From Clostridia bacterium (GTDB taxonomy: Bacteria; Bacillota; Clostridia; Christensenellales; UBA1242), in NCBI GenBank assembly GCA_017399265.1, contig JAFQDL010000008.1, positions 62,001 through 126,000 of the forward strand: a DNA stretch of 64,000 nt. Direction: 5' to 3'. How positions within the stretch are numbered: the first letter of the stretch is position 1; the number at the start of each line of letters is the position of its first letter. The notes under the pieces are model-generated. The model was given only the letters and a program-made list of their open reading frames with translations. It did no database searches and was not told where the DNA came from. Positions 46,109 through 53,976 of the stretch are shown piece after piece. The translations under genes and the position numbers were made by a program.

Positions 46109-46699
46109 TTACATATCTTGGATTGTTTCTTCATCAAGGCTATCTTTGTATCTTTTTCTAGCTTTGAATACATCTGTAATACAATTCATTGTTGCAAGTC
46201 CGCACGCCATTGTTGGTATCGCGGATATTACAGAAAAGGTAGTTGTTGCATTTGAGTTTTTAATTGCTTCATGTCTTTCGTTTTGTATATCCCAGAATTC
46301 TTGATGTAGGGTAGGGTTGTTGTCCTTAGTAAAATTCACTAATACATCTATATCATCAGTTCTTGCAATTTCCCAGTCCATTTTTGATTTTGAGATAATG
46401 CCTTCGTCAAAACTCTCTTTTATATTTTCAATTCTCTCATTGGCAAATGCTTGATATTCTGGAGCTGATTGCATTGTAGCCACTACTTGGTTATATGCTA
46501 TATTACATTGTTCTTTATGTTTAATGTCTTTATCGAACTCAGTGAATGTTGCACCGCAAATTGCAGTACCTATCAAGAATGCCGCAGAAATAGTTAATGC
46601 ATCTTTAATTTTATTTTTTAATATTATTTTGTTTCCTTCTTTTTTGCCATGTTTTTGTATAGTTGCAAAATCTTCAGCTATGTGTGGTTTAATACTCAT
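46109..46699 (-). CDS. Two-TM array paralogue 3, 196 aa
   Basis: SD AAGGAG. N-terminal 'KPHIAEDFATIQKHGKKEG' is cytosolic, TM1 about 33-50, ectodomain 'APEYQAFANERIENIKESFD' then 'EGIISKSKMDWEIART' and 'PTLHQEFWDIQNERHE', TM2 about 150-172, and tail 'DSLDEETIQDM'. The 83-bp gap downstream is the longest spacer in the array apart from the one around the fragment. Function unknown. Confidence 0.85.
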   Translation of the reverse strand: MSIKPHIAEDFATIQKHGKKEGNKIILKNKIKDALTISAAFLIGTAICGATFTEFDKDIKHKEQCNIAYNQVVATMQSAPEYQAFANERIENIKESFDEGIISKSKMDWEIARTDDIDVLVNFTKDNNPTLHQEFWDIQNERHEAIKNSNATTTFSVISAIPTMACGLATMNCITDVFKARKRYKDSLDEETIQDM

Positions 46700-46710
46700 A
46701 ATTTTTCTCC

Positions 46711-47247
46711 TTATATTGTTATATCTTCTAGATAATCTTCATATTCTTCTTTTGTCTTGTCATAATCTCTTGCAGCATTTACTGAAATTGATGCTCCTGT
46801 AATTGTTAGTATTCCAGATATGACGGCTAGGGCAGTGCCCATTTTTTTATCGCCCTCTAGTATATTTGCGGCATCTCTAGTCCTTTGATACTCTTCAAAA
46901 GCTGGATGATTATCAATCTCTGCATAATTTGCTATGATATTTTCACTTTTAGCGTTTTGAATCTCTGAATTATAATCAAGCTTGGTTATTTTTCCATCTG
47001 CATACTGAGTTGTTAATTCGTTTACTCTCTCATTGTAGAATTTTTGATAACTTGGAGTTTGCTTTAATTCTACTAAGCTTGTATATATCTCGTCCTGCAA
47101 AGGTTTCAATTGTTCACAACTATCTGCAATTGAGAATAACGAACCTGTTAATATTGCAGCACCAAGGAATGATGCCAATATGCCTCCAAAGGCAAGTTTT
47201 TGTGATTCTTTCATTTGTCTTTGCAATCTTCTAATTTTTCCGTTCAT
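46711..47247 (-). CDS. Two-TM array paralogue 2, 178 aa
   Basis: SD AAGGAG. Basic N-terminus 'NGKIRRLQRQMKESQK', TM1 about 19-40, ectodomain 'TPSYQKFYNERVNELTTQYA' then 'DGKITKLDYNSEIQNA' and 'HPAFEEYQRTRDA', TM2 about 136-156, and tail 'YDKTKEEYEDYLEDITI'. A clean representative of the family pattern. Function unknown. Confidence 0.85.
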   Translation of the reverse strand: MNGKIRRLQRQMKESQKLAFGGILASFLGAAILTGSLFSIADSCEQLKPLQDEIYTSLVELKQTPSYQKFYNERVNELTTQYADGKITKLDYNSEIQNAKSENIIANYAEIDNHPAFEEYQRTRDAANILEGDKKMGTALAVISGILTITGASISVNAARDYDKTKEEYEDYLEDITI

Positions 47248-47266
47248 AGTAATTTCTCCTTACGTT

Positions 47267-47926
47267 TTACTCTATAATATATTCTTCGTCTTTTTTTCTA
47301 GCTTTGTTTGCTATTCTAAGATTTTCTTTAGATAATTCTTTTTGGTAAATTTTAATTGTCTCGTTTGCATTGCCGATAACATTGTTACATTTGTTTATAC
47401 AGATAAAATCTTGAATTGTATTTGCTCCATGACAATAAGTGCTAGCTGCACAACCTATGGTCATAACGGCAGCACTTAATGTAAGTAATCCATTTTTAAT
47501 TACATTGTTTTTGTATTCGTCTAATAGTTCAGCATCTGCAGGGGAGTGAGAAGAAGCAAAATCATAAACTGAGGAATTAGAGAAACTATCTTCCACAAAT
47601 CCAATAATTTCTTTTGTTGCTTTCTTTTTTGATGAGCCTTGTAGACTTTTCATTAATTCATTAATTTCTTGTTCTTTGGTTAATTGGTATTCGCTTGAGG
47701 AAATTATTTCAATAATTTTTTCATCTCTAATCTCCACATATTCCGCGGCGTTTGATAATGAATTAAGTCCAAACACTAATGATGCCGTAATTCCAGCTAG
47801 AGCTAAACCTGCAAATATGGAATCTTTTATTAAATCTTTTTTACATTCTTTTTTTTCTTTTTCTTTAGTGTTAATGCGAGAATATTCTTCTGCGATAAGC
47901 TTTTGGAAGGCATCAGCTTTATTCAT
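47267..47926 (-). CDS. Two-TM array paralogue 1 (first gene), divergent, 219 aa
   Basis: Start at ATG 47926 with GAGGAG upstream; the longer frame to 47941 would include the SD. A long Lys/Glu-rich cytosolic N-terminus, TM1 about 40-62, ectodomain 'SSEYQLTKEQEINELMKSLQ' without the Gly-Lys-Ile-Ser motif, 'PADAELLDEYKNN', TM2 about 150-170, and a long Lys-rich C-terminus ending 'RKKDEEYIIE'. First and most divergent gene, immediately behind the operon promoter. Function unknown. Confidence 0.8.
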   Translation of the reverse strand: MNKADAFQKLIAEEYSRINTKEKEKKECKKDLIKDSIFAGLALAGITASLVFGLNSLSNAAEYVEIRDEKIIEIISSSEYQLTKEQEINELMKSLQGSSKKKATKEIIGFVEDSFSNSSVYDFASSHSPADAELLDEYKNNVIKNGLLTLSAAVMTIGCAASTYCHGANTIQDFICINKCNNVIGNANETIKIYQKELSKENLRIANKARKKDEEYIIE

Positions 47927-47958
47927 TGTTTTACTCCTCATTTGTTTATATCAATAAA

Positions 47959-47986
47959 ATTGTATCACAGATTTTTCATTTGTCAA
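47959..47986 (-). promoter_or_regulatory. Strong promoter of the two-TM paralogue operon
   Basis: Minus strand TTGACA (47986-47981), 16 bp, TACAAT (47964-47959), 33 bases before the first ATG. Near-consensus. The rest of the gene-free stretch 47927-48246 contains a terminator (48088-48126) and A+T-rich sequence. Confidence 0.85.
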
Positions 47987-48087
47987 TAGGTAACTAAAAA
48001 TTTCTATACTATAATTTTTATTAATTGTATATAAATAATATTATTATATTAATAAAGCCGTTTTTGATCAGTTTGCAAAGTACTAAA

Positions 48088-48126
48088 AAAGAAAACACAA
48101 AGGCATAAAAAACCTTTGTGTTTTAA
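48088..48126 (-). terminator. Terminator of the 204-aa membrane protein gene
   Basis: AAAACACAAAGG / CCTTTGTGTTTT, a 12-bp perfect stem, followed by T-rich sequence on the minus strand. It isolates the 48247 gene from the array operon. Confidence 0.85.
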
Positions 48127-48246
48127 TTATATAAAATTAAATATTCCGTCAAAAATTGTATTTCGTTAGCAAATATTAACTTAGTTGTAAGTTACATGTT
48201 TATATTATTTTTGAATGCAAATCCTCGTTGTAGGTTTTAAATTTTG

Positions 48247-48861
48247 TTAGTACATTGGATCTTCGTAACCAGGGGTTGGGCTATATTTATCCCTAGCTTT
48301 TAATCTAGATTCTTCTATCTTTGCTTTCTCTTCGCGTTGTGCAGCGATAGTTTTGTTTTGGATATCGCTAATAATTTTGTCTCTAGTTGCAAAGTTGATA
48401 AGTGCTGAAGCTCCGCCTATTGTTGCAAAAGATGCCGCTGCTGCTTGGATTGATTGAATATCTGCTTCGAATACGCCAGCAAATTTGCTAACACAATATA
48501 CACCTGCAGCAAATATGGCAGGGGTGAGAGCGCTAACCCAATTCATTGCAGCTATTTTTGCTCTGTCTCCAACTGCGATTGCTTGCGGATATTTTTCAAA
48601 ATATGCAGCCTTGGTCTTTGCTTCAAATTTGTCCAATGCTTCTTGTGCTAATTTTTGATTAGGGTCTTTAGGTGAATTTGCAGAAGAAACTAGTTGGTTG
48701 TACACAGGAGGCTTGCTTGCAAGAAAGAATTCGTCATAAGTAGGGATTGTGTCTTGCTCTGCTTGCATTTGTTTTAATTTGTTTTCTTCTCTTCTTTGCG
48801 CTAGCACTATATTATTTTCTCTTTCTAAATTTCTCCAATATTCTAGTTCATTTCTATCCAT
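48247..48861 (-). CDS. Small membrane protein with coiled N- and C-termini, 204 aa
   Basis: Start at ATG 48861 after GGAGGTG, 21 codons inside the longest frame. An N-terminal Glu/Arg/Gln-rich helix ('YWRNLERENNIVLAQRREEN'), two hydrophobic segments at about 110-130 and 138-160 ('SALTPAIFAAGVYCVSKFAG', 'SIQAAAASFATIGGASALI') with almost no loop between, and an Arg/Lys/Glu-rich tail ending 'YSPTPGYEDPMY'. It lacks the array's N-terminal TM and ectodomain motif, so it is not an obvious paralogue, although it lies next to the operon. TTGACT-N18-TATTAT upstream on the minus strand is a possible promoter. Function unknown. Confidence 0.75.
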   Translation of the reverse strand: MDRNELEYWRNLERENNIVLAQRREENKLKQMQAEQDTIPTYDEFFLASKPPVYNQLVSSANSPKDPNQKLAQEALDKFEAKTKAAYFEKYPQAIAVGDRAKIAAMNWVSALTPAIFAAGVYCVSKFAGVFEADIQSIQAAAASFATIGGASALINFATRDKIISDIQNKTIAAQREEKAKIEESRLKARDKYSPTPGYEDPMY

Positions 48862-49015
48862 GTAACACCTCCAAAATTTACTTATTATATAATAACACAA
48901 AAAATATATATCAGTCAATAGCAAATTTGAAAAAAGTACTGTAAGTTAGCATTAATTTGCAGATAACACTTAAATCAATTATCCTACAACATAGGTTAGA
49001 GTTGAAAAGACAAAA

Positions 49016-49040
49016 AAATCCGACGAAATGTCGGATTGTT
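49016..49040 (-). terminator. Terminator of the tRNA-Asn gene
   Basis: AATCCGAC-GAAAT-GTCGGATT hairpin, T-run on the minus strand. Confidence 0.85.
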
Positions 49041-49043
49041 TTT

Positions 49044-49118
49044 TGGCGCCTCAGGTAGGATTCGAACCTACGACCTATCGGTTAACAGCCGAGTGCTCCA
49101 CCACTGAGCTACTGAGGC
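49044..49118 (-). tRNA. tRNA-Asn (GTT), CCA encoded
   Basis: Minus strand folds as acceptor GCCTCAG / CTGAGGC, D-arm GCTC-AGTGGTG-GAGC, anticodon loop CTGTTAA with anticodon GTT at the usual position, variable AGGTC, T-arm GTAGG-TTCGAAT-CCTAC, discriminator G and encoded CCA; 75 nt in total. The first anticodon-stem pair is C-T (27-43), a mismatch; the other four pair. Single tRNA gene. Confidence 0.96.
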
Positions 49119-49272
49119 TTACATCGAGTATTATATCTATATTAAACCCGCTTGTCAACTGTTTTTTAAAAAAATTTAAAAAAATTTATTTTATCGTGTT
49201 TTTTAGTTAATCTGCGTTATTTGGGGTATGTGTATTGGATAAGTGAGGGTAAATGTAAAATTAAAGTACCTA

Positions 49273-49300
49273 TTGACAAATAAAAAATCCATGATATAAT
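49273..49300 (+). promoter_or_regulatory. Consensus promoter of the metallophosphoesterase pair
   Basis: TTGACA (49273-49278), 16 bp, TATAAT (49295-49300). Confidence 0.85.
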
Positions 49301-49336
49301 GATGGCGAAAAAAAATTTTTAAGAGGGAGTTTGCTA

Positions 49337-50518
49337 ATGATAAAAGACTCAACCAAAATTTTAGATAATAATTATAAAAAATTAGTAGGTGATGCTGCAT
49401 ACAATTCTACTAATGCAACTATCAAAACCATAACAAAAGATTATTCGGACAAGTTTGATACCCTTCAAATATGTTTCTTAAGCGATATGCATATAGGATC
49501 TTGCGATTTTGATATAAAAGGTTTGACAGAAACTCTTCGTTATGCAGATTCTCAAGAAAATGCTGTTGTGTTTATGTTGGGTGATGCCTTAAATACCGCA
49601 ATTGTAGGTAGTAAGTCAGATGCTTACGAAGATATATTATCACCACAAGAACAATTGGATATTTACTCGCAGATTTTACAAATAGCTAAAGGTGATAAAA
49701 ACTTAGCAAAAGTATTAAAGAATTTAAATGATACTGGCAAAATTGTTGTAGTGCATAGTGGTAATCACGAAGATCGTATTAGGAAAGCTGTTGGTATCTC
49801 TACAACAAAGATTGCTGCAGATATTGCAGGTGTGGGTGATTCTTTTGCTCCATATTATGCTAGCACTGATATTATTTTAAGACAACCAAGTTCACCAGAT
49901 GGTAAGTTTCATTTTGGGGTAATCACTCATCATGGAACTGGTATATCTAATATTGATGGAACATTTAGATTGCTTAGAAATGTAGATAATGCAAATCTTT
50001 GCGTTATAGGACATACTCATCAACAATCTATGAAATATGAAAGATTGGTTAAGGTTGATGAGAATGGAAAACAAATGTATCATGATGTTCTTTGTCTTAC
50101 ACTTCCATCTAGCGGTGGTGGTACATATGGTGCTGGAATGTCATTACCTGATACTGCTAAACAATCTGCAGTTTGGATGCTTGTTAGTTCGCAAATGAAT
50201 CCATTTGCTAATAAATTATCATCTACTGGTATTGCGTATCCTGAGATTGTTCCTGCGTGTGCTTTCTTTAATCCAACGAATAAAATGGAGACTCATATTA
50301 AGCAAAAAAGACTTAATGCAACCAAGAGGGCAATAACCAAAGGGTATGCTGAAGAAAGTAAGAAAGTTAATGATAAAATAGATGAGGCTGTTTCTGCAAT
50401 TATTGAGTTTGAAGAATATGTTAGAGGTAAGGTGGAGAAGTCTATAACGGAACCTAAACGTAAAGAACCAAAAGGTTTTGATGAATATATTAAAGAAACA
50501 GAAATGGGAGATAAGTAA
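49337..50518 (+). CDS. Calcineurin-like metallophosphoesterase, 393 aa
   Basis: ATG 49337 suits AAGAGGGAG; the in-frame TTG at 49331 is too close to it. All five motifs of the family are visible: 'LSDMHIGS' (about 49-56), 'MLGDALN', 'SGNHEDRIR' (about 141), 'THHGTG' and 'GHTHQQ' (about 226). They make a two-metal hydrolase, cytosolic (no signal peptide). The C-terminal 80 residues are a Lys/Glu-rich helix. The layout matches phage/plasmid-encoded and gut-bacterial predicted phosphoesterases rather than Mre11 or UDP-sugar hydrolases; the substrate is unknown. The next gene is a degenerate paralogue one base downstream. Confidence 0.85.
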   Translation: MIKDSTKILDNNYKKLVGDAAYNSTNATIKTITKDYSDKFDTLQICFLSDMHIGSCDFDIKGLTETLRYADSQENAVVFMLGDALNTAIVGSKSDAYEDILSPQEQLDIYSQILQIAKGDKNLAKVLKNLNDTGKIVVVHSGNHEDRIRKAVGISTTKIAADIAGVGDSFAPYYASTDIILRQPSSPDGKFHFGVITHHGTGISNIDGTFRLLRNVDNANLCVIGHTHQQSMKYERLVKVDENGKQMYHDVLCLTLPSSGGGTYGAGMSLPDTAKQSAVWMLVSSQMNPFANKLSSTGIAYPEIVPACAFFNPTNKMETHIKQKRLNATKRAITKGYAEESKKVNDKIDEAVSAIIEFEEYVRGKVEKSITEPKRKEPKGFDEYIKETEMGDK

Positions 50519-50519
50519 T

Positions 50520-51839
50520 ATGGCGGATATTGTTTCAAAGATTGCTAAAGGTGTAGATACTGACAGAATAGATATAGATATTATCAAAAGACATGGCGAT
50601 GATATCAGACAACGTATACTATATGACACAGAGGTTGATGTAACTAAAACTGCTCCAAACGTGTTTGGTTACAGAATGGCAGGGGGTAGTATTGGCCTTA
50701 ATGAGATAAGTAACGTTGATATGGGATATGCTGGAACAAGTATAGATTTTGTCGGTTATCAATTATCGAAAAGAAATCCTTATTTAAAGGAATTGGAATA
50801 CAATGTAGAATTGATGAAAGATAGTGAGAACGCTATAGTTGTGTTGAATGGAGGACTTTTTAGTTACATACCAAAAACCCAACATGGCAAAATGCTTTCA
50901 TATAAAGACCAAATAGCATACTTCTATTCTTTGTTTAAAGAATTAGCTAATCAGGGCAAAATTGTTGCCATGGTTAGAGGTACTGAAGAACACAGGATTT
51001 TAAAGAATCACCAAGTTGATGTTTTAAGTATTTTACAAGAAGCATTAGGCTTAAATCAAAAGGTGTGTAACGAAGCGCTTATCAATGTAGAACTAAATGA
51101 TGATATGTTAGGACATGCAAATGTAGGTATTAGAACTATTAACTGGAATAACACTGCAACAACTGGTGCATACATTGGGAGAAAGATGGAGGAGCGTGCA
51201 ACAAAAAGAGGCGGAGCTGATATTTATCTTGCAAGAACGACAATGAATTATTTTAAAACCGCAGTGGTAGGAGAAAGTGAAGACTCTAAAATAATAAAGA
51301 AGCCTATTTACTTGATCTCAGGTGGCTCATATACTCCATTCAAAGGTGCTGCGACAGCAGGTGCGGAATACAACTCTATTAAGGATAATGAACTTCCACC
51401 AAATAGTTTTTGGTATAAGGTGACTGTGGAAGAAAATACTAATGCAGTTAATGGTGATAGACCATACATAGTAAGAGTTAATCCTATTCAATATGTTGCT
51501 CATCAGATAAAGCTACAAGGTACAGATAAATTAGTTGCTGGAATAGAAAATCAGATAGAGGCAAGTACAAATGATTTGGTCCAAGGCTTTGTTGATAAAT
51601 TCTCTAAAGATGTTGTGGCTTCCAGAGAAGCTGGTAGACAAAAAATAAGAGAGATTTTGATTAAAAATAGAGAAACTTCTGCTGCAAATACAAAGATTGA
51701 CGAGTATTTACAAAGCAAAAAAGGTAAAATTGCAGAAGAAAAGTTAGATGATTCAATAGAAGATTTAGGCTCAAATGTGCCAGACAGTCAAGGTACAATA
51801 ATTATTGCCGGTCTTGATAATGATATGATTCAAGAATAA
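50520..51839 (+). CDS. Inactive metallophosphoesterase paralogue (pseudoenzyme), 439 aa
   Basis: Start ATG 50520 (GGGAGATAAG upstream), 14 codons inside the longest frame. It aligns with the preceding protein by order and spacing: 'NAIVVLNGGLFSYIPK' against 'NAVVFMLGDALNTAIV', 'QGKIVAMVRGTEEHRI' against 'TGKIVVVHSGNHEDRI', and 'YLISGGSYTPFKGA' against 'LTLPSSGGGTYGAG'. At each motif the metal ligands are gone: Asp and His of 'SDMHIG' are replaced ('MGYAGTS'), GD becomes GG, GNH becomes GTE, and no GHTH is found. Fold kept, chemistry lost. Probably a binding or regulatory partner of the active enzyme, from the same transcript. TAA at the end is followed by a terminator. Confidence 0.75.
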   Translation: MADIVSKIAKGVDTDRIDIDIIKRHGDDIRQRILYDTEVDVTKTAPNVFGYRMAGGSIGLNEISNVDMGYAGTSIDFVGYQLSKRNPYLKELEYNVELMKDSENAIVVLNGGLFSYIPKTQHGKMLSYKDQIAYFYSLFKELANQGKIVAMVRGTEEHRILKNHQVDVLSILQEALGLNQKVCNEALINVELNDDMLGHANVGIRTINWNNTATTGAYIGRKMEERATKRGGADIYLARTTMNYFKTAVVGESEDSKIIKKPIYLISGGSYTPFKGAATAGAEYNSIKDNELPPNSFWYKVTVEENTNAVNGDRPYIVRVNPIQYVAHQIKLQGTDKLVAGIENQIEASTNDLVQGFVDKFSKDVVASREAGRQKIREILIKNRETSAANTKIDEYLQSKKGKIAEEKLDDSIEDLGSNVPDSQGTIIIAGLDNDMIQE

Positions 51840-51863
51840 TTAGTATTTATATAAGACTAGTAA

Positions 51864-51893
51864 CAAAAAGAAGTATATACTTCTTTTTTTAAC
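51864..51893 (+). terminator. Terminator after the phosphoesterase pair
   Basis: AAAAAGAAGTATATACTTCT followed by TTTTTT; short but perfect hairpin. Confidence 0.8.
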
Positions 51894-51919
51894 CCAGTTT
51901 ATGGATAAAAAATTGGGTA

Positions 51920-51948
51920 TTTACAAACACGCTATATCATGGTATAAT
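51920..51948 (+). promoter_or_regulatory. Promoter of the 193-aa/174-aa/lipoprotein unit
   Basis: TTTACA (51920-51925), 17 bp, TATAAT (51943-51948). Confidence 0.75.
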
Positions 51949-51995
51949 ATGTATAATCAAACAATTGTCAAAAAAATAATTAGGAGGATAAAATT

Positions 51996-52577
51996 TTGAG
52001 AACATTACATTTCGCGTTTGTTAAAGACGCTGCAAAAAAAGACAAAACATTTGTTGACGAGTTTTCTGGAACAAAATTTAATTATAGCTATGACAACGCT
52101 GTAGCATTGTTTCCAACTACTTCAACAATTCAAAACAAAAAATTAGTATTGCTTGAAGAGAAATATACTTGCGATGAGGGGAAAAAGACTGGATCTTACA
52201 AAAAAGGTGCTATTTATAATATAGAAGGAATGGCGTCTAGTAAGGTAGAAGATATTGCTCAGTCTGGTAAAAAACTTGTAGAGTTGGAACAAATAGTTGT
52301 TTCTAAATTAAAAGGTTTATTGAAGAAAGAAAGAGAATATTCTGTTGAATGCTTTGATGGATTCTTTACTGTTACATACAATAGTGCTGACAAAAGACTA
52401 GGTAGAGAGAGTAGTTCTAGTTGGTTAGAAGCATATGATATGGAAGGTCAAAAAATTACTGGGTTTGATCCCAAATACGATCTTAATGGAAAGAGTTTAA
52501 TAATGAATTCTAGACTAATAGAAGAAAGAGTTGTTAGTATTTTACAAGAAAGAGAAATGTCAGAAATGGTAGATTAA
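51996..52577 (+). CDS. Hypothetical protein, 193 aa
   Basis: TTG start at 51996 with TAGGAGG (51981-51987); no ATG nearby fits. Alpha/beta soluble protein without signal peptide or membrane segment: 'LHFAFVKDAAKKDKTFVDEF' at the N-terminus and 'ECFDGFFTVTYNSADKRLGR' continuing to 'EAYDMEGQKITGFDPKYD' in the C-terminal half. The latter resembles a stretch of the next protein. First gene of a three-gene unit (spacers of 18 and 11 bases). Family not recognised. Confidence 0.75.
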   Translation: MRTLHFAFVKDAAKKDKTFVDEFSGTKFNYSYDNAVALFPTTSTIQNKKLVLLEEKYTCDEGKKTGSYKKGAIYNIEGMASSKVEDIAQSGKKLVELEQIVVSKLKGLLKKEREYSVECFDGFFTVTYNSADKRLGRESSSSWLEAYDMEGQKITGFDPKYDLNGKSLIMNSRLIEERVVSILQEREMSEMVD

Positions 52578-52595
52578 TATATAGGAGAGGGTGAA

Positions 52596-53120
52596 ATGGA
52601 TAAAAATTTAGTTAGTATGTTAATATTTGAAAAAGGAAAAGATGCTAGAAAATATTTGGATACCGTATCTGAAAGTACTTTTGATATTGTTGGAGAAAAG
52701 ACTTTTCAATATTGTACAAAAAATAGTTGGATACCTAAATTAAAAGTTAGAGAATTTATTTATAAAGGTGAAGGGAATAGGTCATTTGTAAATACGGAAA
52801 TTATGAGACCAGATGGAAGTAATTTGTTAAATGTTAGATCTATCTATACTCATAATGACGATTGCACTAAATCCCGTAACGAAACTGCATCAATCGGTTG
52901 CTTCAAGGATTATTTTGGAGTTGTTAGACATATCGATAGTGAAGATGAAAGTATAAAATTGTCTAGAACATTCTGTTCTGTATATGATTATGATGGCGGA
53001 ATGATAGGTCAATTTGATGTAGAGTTTGAAGATTTTGAGACTGCTACAGAAGGCGAAATCGTTGAAACTAATTTCAAAATGGCAAGACTTGCTCATGATA
53101 GAGCAATGGAAAAAGAATAA
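52596..53120 (+). CDS. Hypothetical protein, 174 aa, shares a C-terminal module with the preceding one
   Basis: SD GGAGAGGG. No signal peptide. Residues about 107-150 read 'GCFKDYFGVVRHIDSEDE' then 'CSVYDYDGGMIGQFDVEFED', matching the preceding protein's 'ECFDGFFTV...EAYDMEGQKITGFDPKYD' in order and spacing. N-terminal half 'MLIFEKGKDARKYLDTVSES' has no counterpart that I can see. Possibly an old duplication followed by divergence. Role unknown. Confidence 0.75.
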   Translation: MDKNLVSMLIFEKGKDARKYLDTVSESTFDIVGEKTFQYCTKNSWIPKLKVREFIYKGEGNRSFVNTEIMRPDGSNLLNVRSIYTHNDDCTKSRNETASIGCFKDYFGVVRHIDSEDESIKLSRTFCSVYDYDGGMIGQFDVEFEDFETATEGEIVETNFKMARLAHDRAMEKE

Positions 53121-53131
53121 AGGAGAGAAAA

Positions 53132-53656
53132 ATGAGAAAAGGGAAATTGAAATTTTTGTTAAGTGTGCTAGCAATGGTTACTGTGCCAATGACTCTAACT
53201 GGTTGTTTTGCAACAAATAATATTGACCTTGATAATAATGACTATTCTAAAGTAGAGGTGGACACTTCTGGTGTGGTTAACTATTATCCAGTAAATGAAG
53301 AAAGTCAAGTATTAGTAGAATCTAATCAGACAGATCAGAATATCGGTACCAATGAAGATGTTATAGTTTCTACAAATTCTGAAGAAACAAGTGTGGAAAT
53401 CTAGTCAATAGACGAAGCAGATATTGTTTATGGCGATGCTGATTTAGATGGAGAAATAACAATAAGAGATGTTACATTAATTCTTCAATACGTAGCTGGC
53501 TGGAATGTGTTGGAGTCAGATGATGAAAAGATTAGAGCAGGTGTATATTTGGACGGATTGATAGACAAGAAAGATTCTGATTTGATATTGGAATACATCG
53601 CAAGTGTAGTAAATGAATTGGGAATTATCCCTTGTGATGATAGTTTAAGTGTTTAA
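53132..53656 (+). pseudogene. Lipoprotein with in-frame TAG before a C-terminal dockerin-like domain
   Basis: SD AAAGGAGAG. Codons 1-90 encode a prolipoprotein (lipobox 'LTGC', Cys25) with an Asn/Ser/Thr/Glu-rich linker. Codon 91 is TAG (53402-53404). The same frame then stays open for 83 codons to TAA 53654-53656 and encodes a type I dockerin-like domain: 'GDADLDGEITIRDVTLILQY' is a complete EF-hand-like calcium loop (D-x-D-x-D-G-x-I-x3-D), and 'GVYLDGLIDKKDSDLILEYI' is the second, degenerate loop. Read straight through, it is a 174-aa lipoprotein-linker-dockerin. Possible causes are a nonsense mutation, a sequencing error, suppression, or two adjacent products. TAG is a normal stop elsewhere here (nrdR, sleL), so routine readthrough is unlikely. 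Annotators may see only the 90-aa product. Confidence 0.75.
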
Positions 53657-53976
53657 TTGAATAAATTTGTAAAAACAAAGTGAGTCTATGATTGATTCAC
53701 TTTTTTCTTGTATTAATCGATTAATGAGTAGCTATAATTATTTCATTTTGCTAGATGTTTGGTCACATTTATAAAAGAAAACTTTTTAATGAGTAAATTT
53801 TTAATAGTTTTTTACAATAGCTGAAATTATTAAAGGAAATTTTAAAATGTAAGAGGTGTTAACGAGGAATGTATCGCCCAAAATATGATATTTTCAAGTT
53901 TTTTTTGTGTTTTATTTGGATATTGTAAAGTAATATGATACACTTAGATTGATAAAAAATAATAAGAGGTGAAAAA
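53657..53976 (+). other. Gene-free stretch with a terminator
   Basis: GTGAGTC / GATTCAC (53680-53686 with 53694-53700) plus T-run is a terminator for the lipoprotein unit. The remaining 270 bases are A+T-rich; TATGAT at 53934-53939 may be the -10 of the next gene, without a clear -35. I see no RNA motif that I can name. Confidence 0.6.

Noticed and set aside
49028..49210. 60-aa plus-strand frame over the tRNA-Asn gene
   Set aside because: The typical spurious frame read across a tRNA; the tRNA fold on the minus strand explains it.
53402..53404. TAG as a sense codon in this organism (pyrrolysine or code change)
   Set aside because: nrdR and sleL end at TAG exactly at their expected family lengths, so TAG is a normal stop here.
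53657..53976. Riboswitch upstream of the 252-aa gene
   Set aside because: I looked for conserved cores (c-di-GMP, SAM, glycine and others) and saw none; only a terminator is supported.
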